This document shows positions 32,990-41,848 of a DNA stretch of 64,000 nucleotides, in pieces (position 1 is the first letter of the stretch; each line of letters starts with the position of its first letter). The DNA is taken from positions 31,123 to 95,122 of the forward strand of contig JAFAGR010000077.1 of assembly GCA_023422565.1 (NCBI GenBank). Direction: 5' to 3'. Under the pieces are notes generated by a model. The model saw only the letters and a program-made list of their open reading frames with translations. It was not told the origin of the DNA and ran no database searches. The position numbers and the translations under genes were made by a program. The DNA is from Bacteroidota bacterium. Lineage in GTDB: Bacteria > Bacteroidota > Bacteroidia > Chitinophagales > Chitinophagaceae.

Positions 32990-34468
32990 TTATCCCACAC
33001 TTCCTTCAAGACTAATCGCCAATAATTTTCTGGCTTCAACCGCAAATTCCATCGGCAACTGGTTCATCACTTCGCGTGCAAAGCCGTTAATGATAAGGGC
33101 AACTGCAGTCTCCGTATCAATACCGCGCTGGTTGCAATAGAACAACTGGTCTTCACCGATCTTGGAAGTAGTTGCCTCATGCTCCACTACAGAGGAGTTG
33201 TTTTTAACTTCTATATAAGGAAAGGTATGAGCGCCACACTTATTTCCTAAAAGCATGGAATCGCATTGAGAAAAATTACGCGCGTTCTCCGCATTCTTGT
33301 TTACATGAACAAGCCCGCGATAACTGTTGTTGCTATAACCGGCGGAAATACCTTTACTTACTATCCGGCTCTTTGTATTTTTTCCGAGATGCATCATCTT
33401 CGTTCCGGTATCAGCCTGCTGATGATTATTAGTAACGGCAACGGAATAAAATTCGCCTACGCTGTGGTCGCCTTTTAAAATCACACTCGGATATTTCCAT
33501 GTAATTGCGGAACCTGTCTCCACCTGCGTCCAAGAAATTTTTGAATGATGGCCCTTGCAAATTCCACGCTTCGTAACAAAATTGTAGATACCGCCATTGC
33601 CATCCTTGTCTCCCGGATACCAGTTCTGCACGGTTGAATATTTCACTTCGGCATTATCCATCGCCACAATTTCAACAACGGCCGCGTGCAATTGATTTTC
33701 GTCGCGCATTGGTGCGGTGCATCCTTCCAAATAACTTACGTAACTGCCCTCTTCGGCTACAATCAGCGTCCGCTCAAACTGGCCGGTGTTTTCCGCGTTT
33801 ATGCGGAAGTATGTGGAGAGTTCCATCGGGCAACGCGTGCCTTTCGGAATGTAACAAAATGAACCATCGCTGAAAACAGCAGAATTAAGTGCCGCGAAAA
33901 AATTATCGGTCACCGGCACCACCGAACTCAGGTATTTTTTTATCAATTCCGGGTGTTCCTGGATCGCTTCACTCATGGAGCAAAAGATAATGCCCAATTC
34001 TCCGAGTTGCTTTTTGAATGTGGTACCGATTGATACACTATCAATTACCGCATCAACCGCAACGCCACTCAGCCTTTTCTGCTCATCAAGCGAAATACCG
34101 AGTTTGTCGAAAGTTTTTTTCAATTCAGGATCGATCTCATCGAGGCTACCCGGTGCAATTTTCTGCTTCGGCGCCGAATAGTATATAACATCTTGATAAT
34201 CAATCTTCGGGTAGGAAATATTTGCCCAATTGGGTTCCTCCATCTTCAACCACTGCGCATAGGCTTTGAGGCGCCATTCGAGCATCCATTCCGGCTCATT
34301 TTTCTTTGCTGAAATGAAGCGTATGGTGTCTTCCGATAAGCCTTTTGGGGCTTCATCTGCCTCAATATCAGTTACAAAGCCGTATTTATATTCGTTTTGA
34401 ACGGTCTGTTCGATAAAGTCCATTTCATCCACCACGCTCTTCTCAGGGTGATATACGTCTGCTTTCAT
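32990..34468 (-). CDS. sufB: SufB, Fe-S cluster scaffold
   Basis: 492-residue scaffold on which SUF assembles clusters. Conserved parts include YKYGFVTDIE, KKNEPEWMLEWR, YLEGCTAPMRDENQLHAAVVEIVA and CNQRGIDTETAVALIINGFAREV. The ATG 34468 is used. Its TAnnTTTG element ends only 4 bases upstream, so either the mRNA is leaderless or the true start is M16 (34423, MDFIEQ). It is the first gene of the operon sufB-C-D-S-E-DUF59-rrf2. Confidence 0.96.
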   Translation of the reverse strand: MKADVYHPEKSVVDEMDFIEQTVQNEYKYGFVTDIEADEAPKGLSEDTIRFISAKKNEPEWMLEWRLKAYAQWLKMEEPNWANISYPKIDYQDVIYYSAPKQKIAPGSLDEIDPELKKTFDKLGISLDEQKRLSGVAVDAVIDSVSIGTTFKKQLGELGIIFCSMSEAIQEHPELIKKYLSSVVPVTDNFFAALNSAVFSDGSFCYIPKGTRCPMELSTYFRINAENTGQFERTLIVAEEGSYVSYLEGCTAPMRDENQLHAAVVEIVAMDNAEVKYSTVQNWYPGDKDGNGGIYNFVTKRGICKGHHSKISWTQVETGSAITWKYPSVILKGDHSVGEFYSVAVTNNHQQADTGTKMMHLGKNTKSRIVSKGISAGYSNNSYRGLVHVNKNAENARNFSQCDSMLLGNKCGAHTFPYIEVKNNSSVVEHEATTSKIGEDQLFYCNQRGIDTETAVALIINGFAREVMNQLPMEFAVEARKLLAISLEGSVG

Positions 34469-34472
34469 GCCG

Positions 34473-34480
34473 CAAAGGTA
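34473..34480 (-). promoter_or_regulatory. -7 element of the suf operon promoter
   Basis: TACCTTTG on the minus strand is an exact TAnnTTTG match, ending 4 bases before the sufB ATG. An AT-rich spacer separates it from the palindrome at 34499-34508; the -33 TTTG is only approximate. Confidence 0.6.
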
Positions 34481-34498
34481 CGATTCTATTTATACTAT

Positions 34499-34508
34499 TT
34501 TGTACAAA
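34499..34508. promoter_or_regulatory. Palindrome TTTGTACAAA upstream of sufB
   Basis: A perfect 10-bp palindrome within ATTTTGTACAAATA, ending about 19 bases upstream of the TACCTTTG element and so overlapping the -33 region. The position suits an operator; the operon's Rrf2 regulator is the obvious candidate, but this is inference. Confidence 0.35.
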
Positions 34509-34540
34509 TAAGAATTAAAAAAAGGTTCATGGCGGAAGCT

Positions 34541-34590
34541 GCTGGGTACAGGGTCTTGGGTGGTGGGTTTTGGGTAAGGGGTGCCGGGTT
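34541..34590. repeat. GGGT word-repeat spacer
   Basis: Low-complexity stretch with repeated TGGGT and GGGTT words (CTGGGTACAGGGTCTTGGG and onward). It lies between the suf promoter and the terminator of the DUF4476 gene. No function is seen. Confidence 0.55.
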
Positions 34591-34597
34591 ATAAGCC

Positions 34598-34628
34598 AAA
34601 AAAAGCAGCGTTCAAAATGAACGCCGCA
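34598..34628 (-). terminator. Intrinsic terminator after the DUF4476 gene
   Basis: On the minus strand GCGTTC-ATTTT-GAACGC forms a 6-bp stem with a 5-base loop, extended by flanking GC pairs. It is followed by a run of seven T (plus-strand A-run 34598-34604). It lies about 36 bases after the DUF4476 stop. Confidence 0.8.
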
Positions 34629-34663
34629 AATAACTTAGAGAAATATCGTTGGTAATTTCCGTC

Positions 34664-35578
34664 TTATTTCACACTCATAATATAGTTATTCAGTTCTTCC
34701 TTGCTTGATGAAAAACTGAACACGTTGTTCACCTTAAAATAATTTGAGCGATCGATAGTATGCGTATAGGCGTACTTGGCGAATTCAAGTTTCGATTCGT
34801 CGAAACTGAACAGGTTGCAGATTTGTACAATCTGGTCGGCCTTCAAACAATTGGATGAAACGATCTGTTTCGCGGTTGATAATTTAGTCTCATCAAAAGA
34901 CTCATTCTTTATTGTAGAAAGTGCTGCTGAAAAATCTCCTGCATTCATTGAGTTTGAATACCCGCAATCGCCCCAGCGGTTAGGTGTGGAGCGTGTTGTA
35001 CCACTGTGCGTTTCATGCGAAGAAACGGTGGTGGTAGTAGTCGTGTGTTCAGTCATGCCCATATCTGTCACGTTTACATTAACACCAATTCCCCCAACAT
35101 TCATGTTCACATTTGCACCAGGAGTGGTAGTAGTGGTGGTAGTCACAACGGTTTGTCCACCGCGCGTGGGCACTGGGTTTCCGTAACGGTATACGGTTAC
35201 GTTTTGCGCCGGAATGTAATCGGGTTTTGCAGGCTCTGCACTGAAAAATTTCAACGTACGTTTACCGTTATTTTTATCTGTTTTAATTCTGTACACTACA
35301 TCCTGGTGGACGTCATCCATATCTTTCACCACAAGGTTCGATTTATTAAGTGGCGCAATAGTGCCATCCTCAAACACGATCTTGCAACTGTAATATGGCT
35401 GCGAAAGATCTTCTACCCTTATATTGGTTTGAGCCTGGTTGTTTTGCTGTTCTCCATTAAGATGCAGGAAAAATTTTTGGCCGTCTTCCGAAAAAATAGT
35501 GAGTGTAGAAGTCGTAGCCTGCGCTAAGGCAGCCACGCTGAACAATACTGAAATGATCAGCAGCGAAAATGATCTCAT
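34664..35578 (-). CDS. Exported DUF4476 domain protein
   Basis: 304-residue exported protein. The signal peptide MRSFSLLIISVLFSVAALAQA starts at ATG 35578; an upstream in-frame start at 35605 adds only nine residues. The middle is threonine- and valine-rich with a run of about 18 Thr (VVTTTTTTTPG, TEHTTTTTTVSSHETH) that is likely unstructured. The C-terminal domain (about 205-300, GDFSAALSTIKNESFDETKL ... FAKYAYTHTIDRSNYFKVNNVF) is DUF4476. The function is unknown. It is transcribed alone, ending in a terminator. Confidence 0.88.
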   Translation of the reverse strand: MRSFSLLIISVLFSVAALAQATTSTLTIFSEDGQKFFLHLNGEQQNNQAQTNIRVEDLSQPYYSCKIVFEDGTIAPLNKSNLVVKDMDDVHQDVVYRIKTDKNNGKRTLKFFSAEPAKPDYIPAQNVTVYRYGNPVPTRGGQTVVTTTTTTTPGANVNMNVGGIGVNVNVTDMGMTEHTTTTTTVSSHETHSGTTRSTPNRWGDCGYSNSMNAGDFSAALSTIKNESFDETKLSTAKQIVSSNCLKADQIVQICNLFSFDESKLEFAKYAYTHTIDRSNYFKVNNVFSFSSSKEELNNYIMSVK

Positions 35579-35746
35579 AATTGTAGTCTGGTTTAAGAAC
35601 CGCAAATTATGAATTATTAAAATAAGTTGTTTGTGTTTTGGAAAAACTGAAATGTGAAAGTGGGATGCCGGTTGTGCCTTCCTTAGGCATTATCGTTGCA
35701 GCCTGAAAGAACAATACGAACTTCAACCCGCTAATTACTACCTCTC

Positions 35747-36433
35747 ATGCTATCCTTTGGCCAAAAAGTGATCAAATTCAACAAGGAACTTCAGTATACG
35801 GGCCCTCTGCCCAAAGGTTTTGCGGTGCTCAATCCTTTTTTCGATAATCCGGAAACCATTGAGGTAATGAAAAAGTTTTACTCAACATTTTATAAGGACA
35901 ACAATAAAAGGAAATTTATAATCGGCATAAACCCCAGCCGGCACGGAGCCGGATTAACCGGTGTGCCATTTACAGATACCAAGCGTTTAGACATGTGTTG
36001 TGGAATAAAGATGACCAGCGCATACTCGCATGAAGTCTCTTCGGTGTTTATGTACGATATGATAGAGGCATATGGCGGCGTGAACAAATTCTACGCTGAT
36101 TTTTACATCAACTCTCCTTTTCCGCTTGCCATCATTCGCGAATCACCGGGAGGCAGGTGGACGAATGCGAATTACTATGACGATAAGGATTTAGTAAAAA
36201 TGACCGAAGCTTTCATGGCGGCTTCAATGAAGCATCATATTTCTTTCGGCCTTCACACAGAGGAAGTGTTTGTACTCGGCAAAAAAAACGCAGCTTTTCT
36301 TAAAAAGCTAAATGAAAAATATGCTCTCTTTAATAAAATGAGCGTTCTCGACCATCCCCGCTTCATCCAACAATATAAATTCAGGCAGCGGGATGTTTAT
36401 ATTGACAAGTATCTAGGAGCTTTTAACAGGTAA
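35747..36433 (+). CDS. SMUG2-type uracil-DNA glycosylase family protein (DUF4918)
   Basis: 228-residue protein of the UDG superfamily. The motif GINPSRHGAGLTGVPFTD (60-77) fits the water-activating GINP of SMUG1/2, and LDHPRFIQQYK near the C-terminus supplies the histidine/proline motif 2 (HP at about 204-205). SMUG2-like enzymes remove uracil or deaminated bases; the substrate here is not known. It is a lone gene on the plus strand with a moderate promoter gap. Confidence 0.85.
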   Translation: MLSFGQKVIKFNKELQYTGPLPKGFAVLNPFFDNPETIEVMKKFYSTFYKDNNKRKFIIGINPSRHGAGLTGVPFTDTKRLDMCCGIKMTSAYSHEVSSVFMYDMIEAYGGVNKFYADFYINSPFPLAIIRESPGGRWTNANYYDDKDLVKMTEAFMAASMKHHISFGLHTEEVFVLGKKNAAFLKKLNEKYALFNKMSVLDHPRFIQQYKFRQRDVYIDKYLGAFNR

Positions 36434-36612
36434 TTTCAAAAACAACTCTTAAGGTTTATTTGCCTACTACGAAGGCGGAAATTTGGAGGTACAACTGAGG
36501 TTTCGGGGCATAACCCAGCCGACGAAGTAATGATCCCCGTAAATTTTCTCCGATCCAGCAATGCTATTTTGGTATAGATAAGGTTCATTTTCTATCCAAT
36601 ACGGCACGGTTT

Positions 36613-36630
36613 TAGTATAATTTTATTCTA
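36613..36630. promoter_or_regulatory. Imperfect palindrome upstream of the carotenoid operon
   Basis: TAGTATAA-TT-TTATTCTA has 8-bp arms with one mismatch, about 52 bases upstream of the first gene. A related TAGTATAT lies closer, near the -33 position. Size and place suit a MarR-family operator. Confidence 0.35.
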
Positions 36631-36670
36631 AATATTAGCCCGAGGAAGTTATAATAGTATATATTTATTC

Positions 36671-36678
36671 CAATTTTG
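36671..36678 (+). promoter_or_regulatory. Probable -7 element of the carotenoid operon
   Basis: CAATTTTG has one mismatch to TAnnTTTG and ends 4 bases (AAAA) before the ATG at 36683. Confidence 0.4.
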
Positions 36679-36682
36679 AAAA

Positions 36683-37354
36683 ATGAATTACAAATTGATC
36701 AGGGATGTGGTAGATCTTATCAGAGACTTTGAACAGGAAACTGCGGGCTTTGGAAATTTTACTCCGGACGTTGATGGTTTTAGAAACTGGTTGTCAGGGC
36801 AAGAATCGCGTAAAGAATCTACCCGCAAATTGAACTGGGAAGGCAGAGAATCAGGAAGAAGTGCAGAAAGCATGATCGCCACATTATTCGTTCATATGAA
36901 TCATTATGCACGCAACTATTTCAGGTCGGCGATTCATGGATCCGAATTTTCAACACCGGAGGAAGTTATTTACCTTATTGTATTGAGGTTTAATTCCGGG
37001 CTCTCTAAAATGGAGTTGATAAAAAAGAATGTGCATGATAAGCCCGTGGGCATGCAAATTATAAACAGGCTGATAGCGAAAGGATGGATCACGCAAACCA
37101 GGTCTGATCTGGATAAGAGGAGCATGGTGATCTCTCCTACTTCTGAAGGCTTGAAGGCTTTGGATAATTTAATGGATAAGGTAAGGCATGCTACGCGTGT
37201 GGTGACGGGCGACCTGACCAACGATGAGAAGATGAACCTTATTGAACTTTTACAAAAACTGAACAATTTCCATCTCCAGGTATATGAACGCAATTACGAT
37301 TCAGCTGAATTGTTGCAAAAAGTGGTTGGGGAAACTCAATCATTAAAAAACTGA
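36683..37354 (+). CDS. MarR family regulator of the carotenoid cluster
   Basis: 223-residue regulator with a C-terminal winged helix: EEVIYLIVLRFNSGLSKMELIKKN, PVGMQIINRLIAKGWITQ and the basic SDLDKRSMVISPTSEG wing. The N-terminal 100 residues are an additional helical part (YKLIRDVVDLIRDFEQ) that probably aids dimerisation. It is the first gene of the carotenoid operon and likely controls it. MarR proteins typically bind small phenolic or lipid ligands, but the effector here is unknown. The TspO-like gene starts 2 bases after its stop. Confidence 0.88.
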   Translation: MNYKLIRDVVDLIRDFEQETAGFGNFTPDVDGFRNWLSGQESRKESTRKLNWEGRESGRSAESMIATLFVHMNHYARNYFRSAIHGSEFSTPEEVIYLIVLRFNSGLSKMELIKKNVHDKPVGMQIINRLIAKGWITQTRSDLDKRSMVISPTSEGLKALDNLMDKVRHATRVVTGDLTNDEKMNLIELLQKLNNFHLQVYERNYDSAELLQKVVGETQSLKN

Positions 37355-37356
37355 TC

Positions 37357-38142
37357 ATGAACAGGAAAACATTAGCCGTTCTAAACACGATCTTCTTTGC
37401 AGTCACTATCGCTGTGAATTATCTCTCAAATTCCGGACTGATCGGAGGAAACACTATGCGCTCTGTGTCAAACCGGTACGAAAATCTTTTTACGCCTGCA
37501 TCGTATGCCTTTTCCATTTGGGGTGTCATATATCTTCTTTTGGGAGGCTTCATTGTGTATTCATTCTTCGTACTTAAAAAAGATAAGCACAGCAGTTTTA
37601 TCTCCGATACGGGTATATGGTTTATACTTTCCTGCATTGCGAACAGCTTATGGGTCGTGTGTTGGCTGAACGACTTTATCGGCCTCTCAGTTCTCTTCAT
37701 GCTCATCCTGTTAACCTCCTTAACTAAGGTCATTTTGAATAACCACATCGGAATTTCCGATGCTACTCCACGGCAAAAGTTTTTTCTTTGGTGGCCCTTC
37801 TCTCTTTATGCAGGCTGGATCTCGGTGGCTACGATCGCCAACATCGCGGCCTTTCTTACAAAGACCGAATGGACGGGGTTTGGAATTTCTGAAACCGTAT
37901 GGACAATCATAATGATCGCAGTTGCTGCTGTTTTGAATTTGATCCTTATATCAAAAAGGGATATCACTGCATTTGCCATTGCGGGCGCCTGGGGCTTAAT
38001 GGCCGTTGCCATAGCCAACAGGGGCGATCATCAACCCGTTTTCCTTGCAGCAATAATTTCATCGATCCTGATTATAATCAGCGTGGTCATTACACTTTTT
38101 AAAAAACCTGCCGGCATCCGTCAACATCATTTGAAGCATTAA
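37357..38142 (+). CDS. TspO/MBR-like tryptophan-rich membrane protein
   Basis: 261-residue membrane protein with about seven hydrophobic segments, resembling the long TspO-type proteins in Bacteroidota carotenoid clusters. Signatures are FTPASYAFSIWGVIYLLLGG and LWWPFSLYAGWISVATIAN. TspO binds porphyrins and cholesterol-like molecules and can regulate pigment synthesis in phototrophs; here a sensory or transport role is inferred from position. The stop overlaps the start of crtI (TAATG). Confidence 0.82.
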   Translation: MNRKTLAVLNTIFFAVTIAVNYLSNSGLIGGNTMRSVSNRYENLFTPASYAFSIWGVIYLLLGGFIVYSFFVLKKDKHSSFISDTGIWFILSCIANSLWVVCWLNDFIGLSVLFMLILLTSLTKVILNNHIGISDATPRQKFFLWWPFSLYAGWISVATIANIAAFLTKTEWTGFGISETVWTIIMIAVAAVLNLILISKRDITAFAIAGAWGLMAVAIANRGDHQPVFLAAIISSILIIISVVITLFKKPAGIRQHHLKH

Positions 38143-39635
38143 TGGAAACAAAACAAAAAAAGATAGCAGTAATCGGTGCCGGATTTTCAGGAATGTCTGC
38201 AGCCGCCTATGCAGCAAAGGATGGCCACGAGGTGCACATTTTTGAAAAGCACGATTCACCCGGGGGCAGGGCCCGTCAATTCACCACTCCGCAAGGTTAT
38301 TTGTTTGATATGGGACCAAGCTGGTACTGGATGCATGATATCATTGAAAATTTCTTTAACGATTTTGGCTACCAAACTTCAGACTTCTTTAAACTGGTAG
38401 CGCTTGACCCGCAGTTTGAAATAATTTTTGAGAATGAAAAACTTCTGCTTCCAAAATCGTACGATGATATAAGAATCCTGTTTGAAAAACTGGAAAAGGG
38501 TTCGGGTAAAAAGCTGGACAAATTCATGCGCTCGGCAAAGTTTAAATATGAAACGGGAATGGGAGAATTTGTGAACAAACCTTGTAACTCCTGGCTTGAA
38601 TTTGCCTCTGCGAAGATTGCCAAAAGTGCGCTTAAACTTGATCTGCTAACGAATTTCAGAAAATATACCGGAAAGTATTTTTCTGACCCGAGGCTTAAAG
38701 CCTTAATGGAATTTCCTGTCATTTTTTTAGGGGCTTCGCCCAAAGAAATTCCGGCTCTTTACAGCATGATGAATTACGGTGGTTATGTGCTGGGAACACA
38801 TTACCCGATGGGAGGTTTCCACAGCCTTGTGCTCGCCATGAAAAGCATAGCGGAGTTAAACGGAGCCACCTTCCATTTCAACTCTAATATTGACCGGATC
38901 AATGTGCGCGACAATAAGGCTTATTCATTAAAAGTAAACGGAGAGGACCAACTCTTTGACGCAGTGATCGCTTCATCCGATTATCATCATTCGGAAACTT
39001 TGCTTAGCGATGAAAGTTGCAGGAACTACAAAGATTCATTCTGGCAAAACAAAACCTTTGCTCCATCATGCCTTATTTACTACATCGGCATCAAGAAGAG
39101 GATCCCAACCCTGAAGCATCACACCTTGTTTTTTGAAAATGATCTTGATGGACATACCGCAGACATATATGAGAAGAAACAATGGCCGGAAAAGCCGCTG
39201 TTTTACGCATGTTGCCCTTCGCAGACTGATCCCGGAGTAGCGCCCGAAGGTTGTGAAAATCTATTTCTGCTGATGCCTTTGGCCACAGGGTTGAACGACG
39301 AGGAATTTATCAGGGAAATTTATCTGAACCAAATGTTGAGCAGGCTTGAAAAACATACAGGCGTGCAAGATCTTTCATCTTATATAGAGTACAAGAGAAG
39401 TTATTGCGTGAATGATTTTATATCCGATTACAACGCTTATGGTGGCAATGCTTACGGGCTGGCAAACACGTTACGTCAAACAGCAGTTTTAAAACCGAAA
39501 CTGAAAAATAAAAAAATAAGCAACCTTTTTTATACAGGTCAATTAACAGTTCCCGGGCCCGGCGTTCCTCCATCAATAATTTCAGGGAAGATCGCCGCGA
39601 AAGAAATGTACCGGCAAATAAACAATGAGTTATGA
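38142..39635 (+). CDS. crtI: Phytoene desaturase
   Basis: 497-residue FAD enzyme that converts phytoene to lycopene or neurosporene. The dinucleotide-binding N-terminus is AVIGAGFSGMSAAAYAA with EKHDSPGGRARQF. The C-terminal FAD motif is GQLTVPGPGVPPSIISGKIAA, the CrtI-type signature. It overlaps crtB by 4 bases (ATGA). Confidence 0.96.
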   Translation: METKQKKIAVIGAGFSGMSAAAYAAKDGHEVHIFEKHDSPGGRARQFTTPQGYLFDMGPSWYWMHDIIENFFNDFGYQTSDFFKLVALDPQFEIIFENEKLLLPKSYDDIRILFEKLEKGSGKKLDKFMRSAKFKYETGMGEFVNKPCNSWLEFASAKIAKSALKLDLLTNFRKYTGKYFSDPRLKALMEFPVIFLGASPKEIPALYSMMNYGGYVLGTHYPMGGFHSLVLAMKSIAELNGATFHFNSNIDRINVRDNKAYSLKVNGEDQLFDAVIASSDYHHSETLLSDESCRNYKDSFWQNKTFAPSCLIYYIGIKKRIPTLKHHTLFFENDLDGHTADIYEKKQWPEKPLFYACCPSQTDPGVAPEGCENLFLLMPLATGLNDEEFIREIYLNQMLSRLEKHTGVQDLSSYIEYKRSYCVNDFISDYNAYGGNAYGLANTLRQTAVLKPKLKNKKISNLFYTGQLTVPGPGVPPSIISGKIAAKEMYRQINNEL

Positions 39636-40471
39636 AAAAATTATTCGACGAACTGTCTTTTGAAGTAAGCGAAAGCACTACCAAAAAATACAGCACAAGT
39701 TTCTCACTGGGCATATTGGCTTTAAAGCCTTCTTTACGCCCTGCCATCTATTCAATTTATGGCTTTGTGCGCCTTGCCGATGAAATCGTTGACAGCTTTC
39801 ATGGATACGACAAAGAAAAACTTTTGACGAGGTTTAAAATTGAAACCGACCAGGCTCTTGACGAAGGCATTTCCCTGAATCCGATACTTCAGTCGTTTCA
39901 ACAAACCGTTTTGAAATACCGGATAGACAGGAACCTCATTGCCAAATTTTTGTACAGTATGGAAATGGACCTGAAGAAAGTGGAATACAACACACAACTC
40001 TATGAACGATACATTTATGGCTCGGCCGAAGTGGTTGGCCTGATGTGCCTGCAGGTGTTTACTGAAGGAAATGCAGAAAAGTACGAACAGTTGAAGCCGT
40101 ATGCCAGGAAGCTGGGATCGGCTTTTCAAAAGGTGAACTTTTTGCGCGACCTTAAAGACGACTACCAGTTATTAGGACGATGTTATTTCCCGAATATAGA
40201 CATGGTAAGGTTCGACAACTCCACAAAAAGTAAAATTGAAGTGGAAATAGAAGAAGAATTTAAAGAGGCTTTAACCGGTATAAGAATGCTGCCAGGCTCC
40301 TCAAAATTCGGCGTGTACCTTGCATATAAATATTACCTGTCACTTTTCAGGAAGATCAGAAAAACCTCAGCGGAAGGAATAAGAACGCAAAGAGTGCGCA
40401 TACCTAATTCAAAAAAGTTTTCTCTGATGTTGAGCAGTTATGTTCAATATAAAATGGCTCTGAAATGGTAA
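39632..40471 (+). CDS. crtB: Phytoene synthase
   Basis: 279-residue enzyme that condenses two geranylgeranyl diphosphates. The two aspartate motifs are present: RLADEIVDSF (about 47-56) and FLRDLKDDYQLLGRCYFP (about 170). The SSS-type GSAEVVGLMCLQVF segment lies between. It overlaps the next gene by 7 bases. Confidence 0.95.
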   Translation: MKKLFDELSFEVSESTTKKYSTSFSLGILALKPSLRPAIYSIYGFVRLADEIVDSFHGYDKEKLLTRFKIETDQALDEGISLNPILQSFQQTVLKYRIDRNLIAKFLYSMEMDLKKVEYNTQLYERYIYGSAEVVGLMCLQVFTEGNAEKYEQLKPYARKLGSAFQKVNFLRDLKDDYQLLGRCYFPNIDMVRFDNSTKSKIEVEIEEEFKEALTGIRMLPGSSKFGVYLAYKYYLSLFRKIRKTSAEGIRTQRVRIPNSKKFSLMLSSYVQYKMALKW

Positions 40472-40923
40472 AGTTATTTATAACATTAATCTCGGTGATG
40501 TTCTTCATCCCGCGTTCCGCAGACATAGACATGAATGCGATCCGTGCCGGATTTGGAAAAGCGGCTGAAGACAAAACACTATGCAAAAAAATGATGGAGG
40601 CGCTGGAACCTATGTCTGCCAATTATATTTGCCTGGCTTACCTCGGCGGATACCAGGCGGTTTGGGCCAACCATGTAATGAATCCGTTCTCCAAGCTGAA
40701 AACCTTCAATGCAGGAAAAGAAAATATTGAAAAAGCAGTGAAAGGCGACCCGCAGAATATCGAGATACGGATAGTACGGCTTTCGGTCCAAAAAAATGCG
40801 CCCTCCTTCCTTGACTATGATCAACATCAGAAAGAGGATGAAGTTTTTATTAAAAGAAATCTTCCCGCAGTTGACAACCCCGTTCTCACCCGGTTAGCGA
40901 ACGAAATATTGAAAACAAAATGA
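40465..40923 (+). CDS. Conserved exported protein of the carotenoid cluster, unknown function
   Basis: 152-residue protein with a short signal peptide (MVKLFITLISVMFFIPRSAD). The mature part is rich in helices and lacks cysteine motifs or known catalytic residues. It contains LAYLGGYQAVWANHVMNP and NIEIRIVRLSVQKNAPSFLDYD, which look like a conserved core. Its place between crtB and the SRPBCC gene, with overlaps on both sides, is the only functional hint: it may act in the envelope with pigment or lipid. No known family recognised. Confidence 0.7.
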   Translation: MVKLFITLISVMFFIPRSADIDMNAIRAGFGKAAEDKTLCKKMMEALEPMSANYICLAYLGGYQAVWANHVMNPFSKLKTFNAGKENIEKAVKGDPQNIEIRIVRLSVQKNAPSFLDYDQHQKEDEVFIKRNLPAVDNPVLTRLANEILKTK

Positions 40924-41393
40924 GGTATCAAATTATTAGGGAGCAGCAATTGAACTGCGATATTCATACAGCATGGGAGTTTTTCTCATCGCCCGAGAAT
41001 CTGTCTCGCATCACTCCGCCGGATATGAAATTTAAAATTGTGGGTGAATTGCCGGGCAAACACATATATCCGGATATGGAGATAACGTATACCTTATCTC
41101 CGCTTTTACATGTTCCTTTAAAATGGATCACCCGAATTACACAGGTCGATTTTCATAAAAGCTTTACCGACTTCCAGGTAAAAGGGCCATACAGCTACTG
41201 GAATCATCATCATGAATTTTTTACAAATGAGCAAGGTATTTTAATGCGAGACACTGTAGATTATGAATTACCATTTGGCCTCATAGGGCAATGGGTTCAC
41301 GCATGGGTTGTTAAACGAAAATTAGAGGACCTTTTCAATTATCGCCGCATGGTGATCAAAAAGATATTCCCACATAATAAACAGGCAGCATGA
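40920..41393 (+). CDS. SRPBCC/START-like ligand-binding protein of the carotenoid cluster
   Basis: 157-residue helix-grip protein. The N-terminus QQLNCDIHTAWEFFSSPENLSRITPPDM and the C-terminal helix IGQWVHAWVVKRKLEDLFNYRR are typical. The HHEF segment and a proline-rich middle line a predicted hydrophobic cavity, suited to carotenoid or other lipid binding; that role is inference from the cluster. It overlaps neighbours by 4 bases on each side. Confidence 0.82.
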   Translation: MRYQIIREQQLNCDIHTAWEFFSSPENLSRITPPDMKFKIVGELPGKHIYPDMEITYTLSPLLHVPLKWITRITQVDFHKSFTDFQVKGPYSYWNHHHEFFTNEQGILMRDTVDYELPFGLIGQWVHAWVVKRKLEDLFNYRRMVIKKIFPHNKQAA

Positions 41394-41848
41394 ATTTTCT
41401 TTTTGTTTTGGTTGTATTTGTGATGATGGAGGGAGCCACCTGGCTTATTCATAAATATGTTATGCATGGATTTTTATGGATACTTCACCGCGACCATCAC
41501 GATCATTCCAACGAAGGGCCATTGGAAAGAAATGACTTGTTCTTTCTCATCTTTTCCATTCCTGCCATAATACTTATGTACTACGGGGTGAACCATAATT
41601 TCAGTCTGCACTTTTACGCCGGCCTGGGTATCACTTTATACGGAATAGCTTACTTTTTGGTACACGATATTTTCATTCATCAGCGAGGGAAAATATTTTC
41701 GCATACCCGCAACCGTTACCTTCTGGCTTTAAGAAGGGCGCACAAGCAGCATCACAAGCATCTGGGTAAGGAAGATGGCGAATGTTTTGGTTTTCTTTGG
41801 ATACCGATGAAATATTTCAGGATGTATTTTAACAGGAGTGTGAAATGA
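41390..41848 (+). CDS. crtZ: Beta-carotene hydroxylase
   Basis: 152-residue membrane diiron hydroxylase that adds 3-hydroxyl groups to beta-carotene rings, giving zeaxanthin. All histidine boxes are intact: HKYVMHG, HRDHHDH, HDIFIHQR and RRAHKQHHKH. Four hydrophobic segments are seen. It overlaps the cyclase by 4 bases. Confidence 0.93.
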   Translation: MNFLFVLVVFVMMEGATWLIHKYVMHGFLWILHRDHHDHSNEGPLERNDLFFLIFSIPAIILMYYGVNHNFSLHFYAGLGITLYGIAYFLVHDIFIHQRGKIFSHTRNRYLLALRRAHKQHHKHLGKEDGECFGFLWIPMKYFRMYFNRSVK

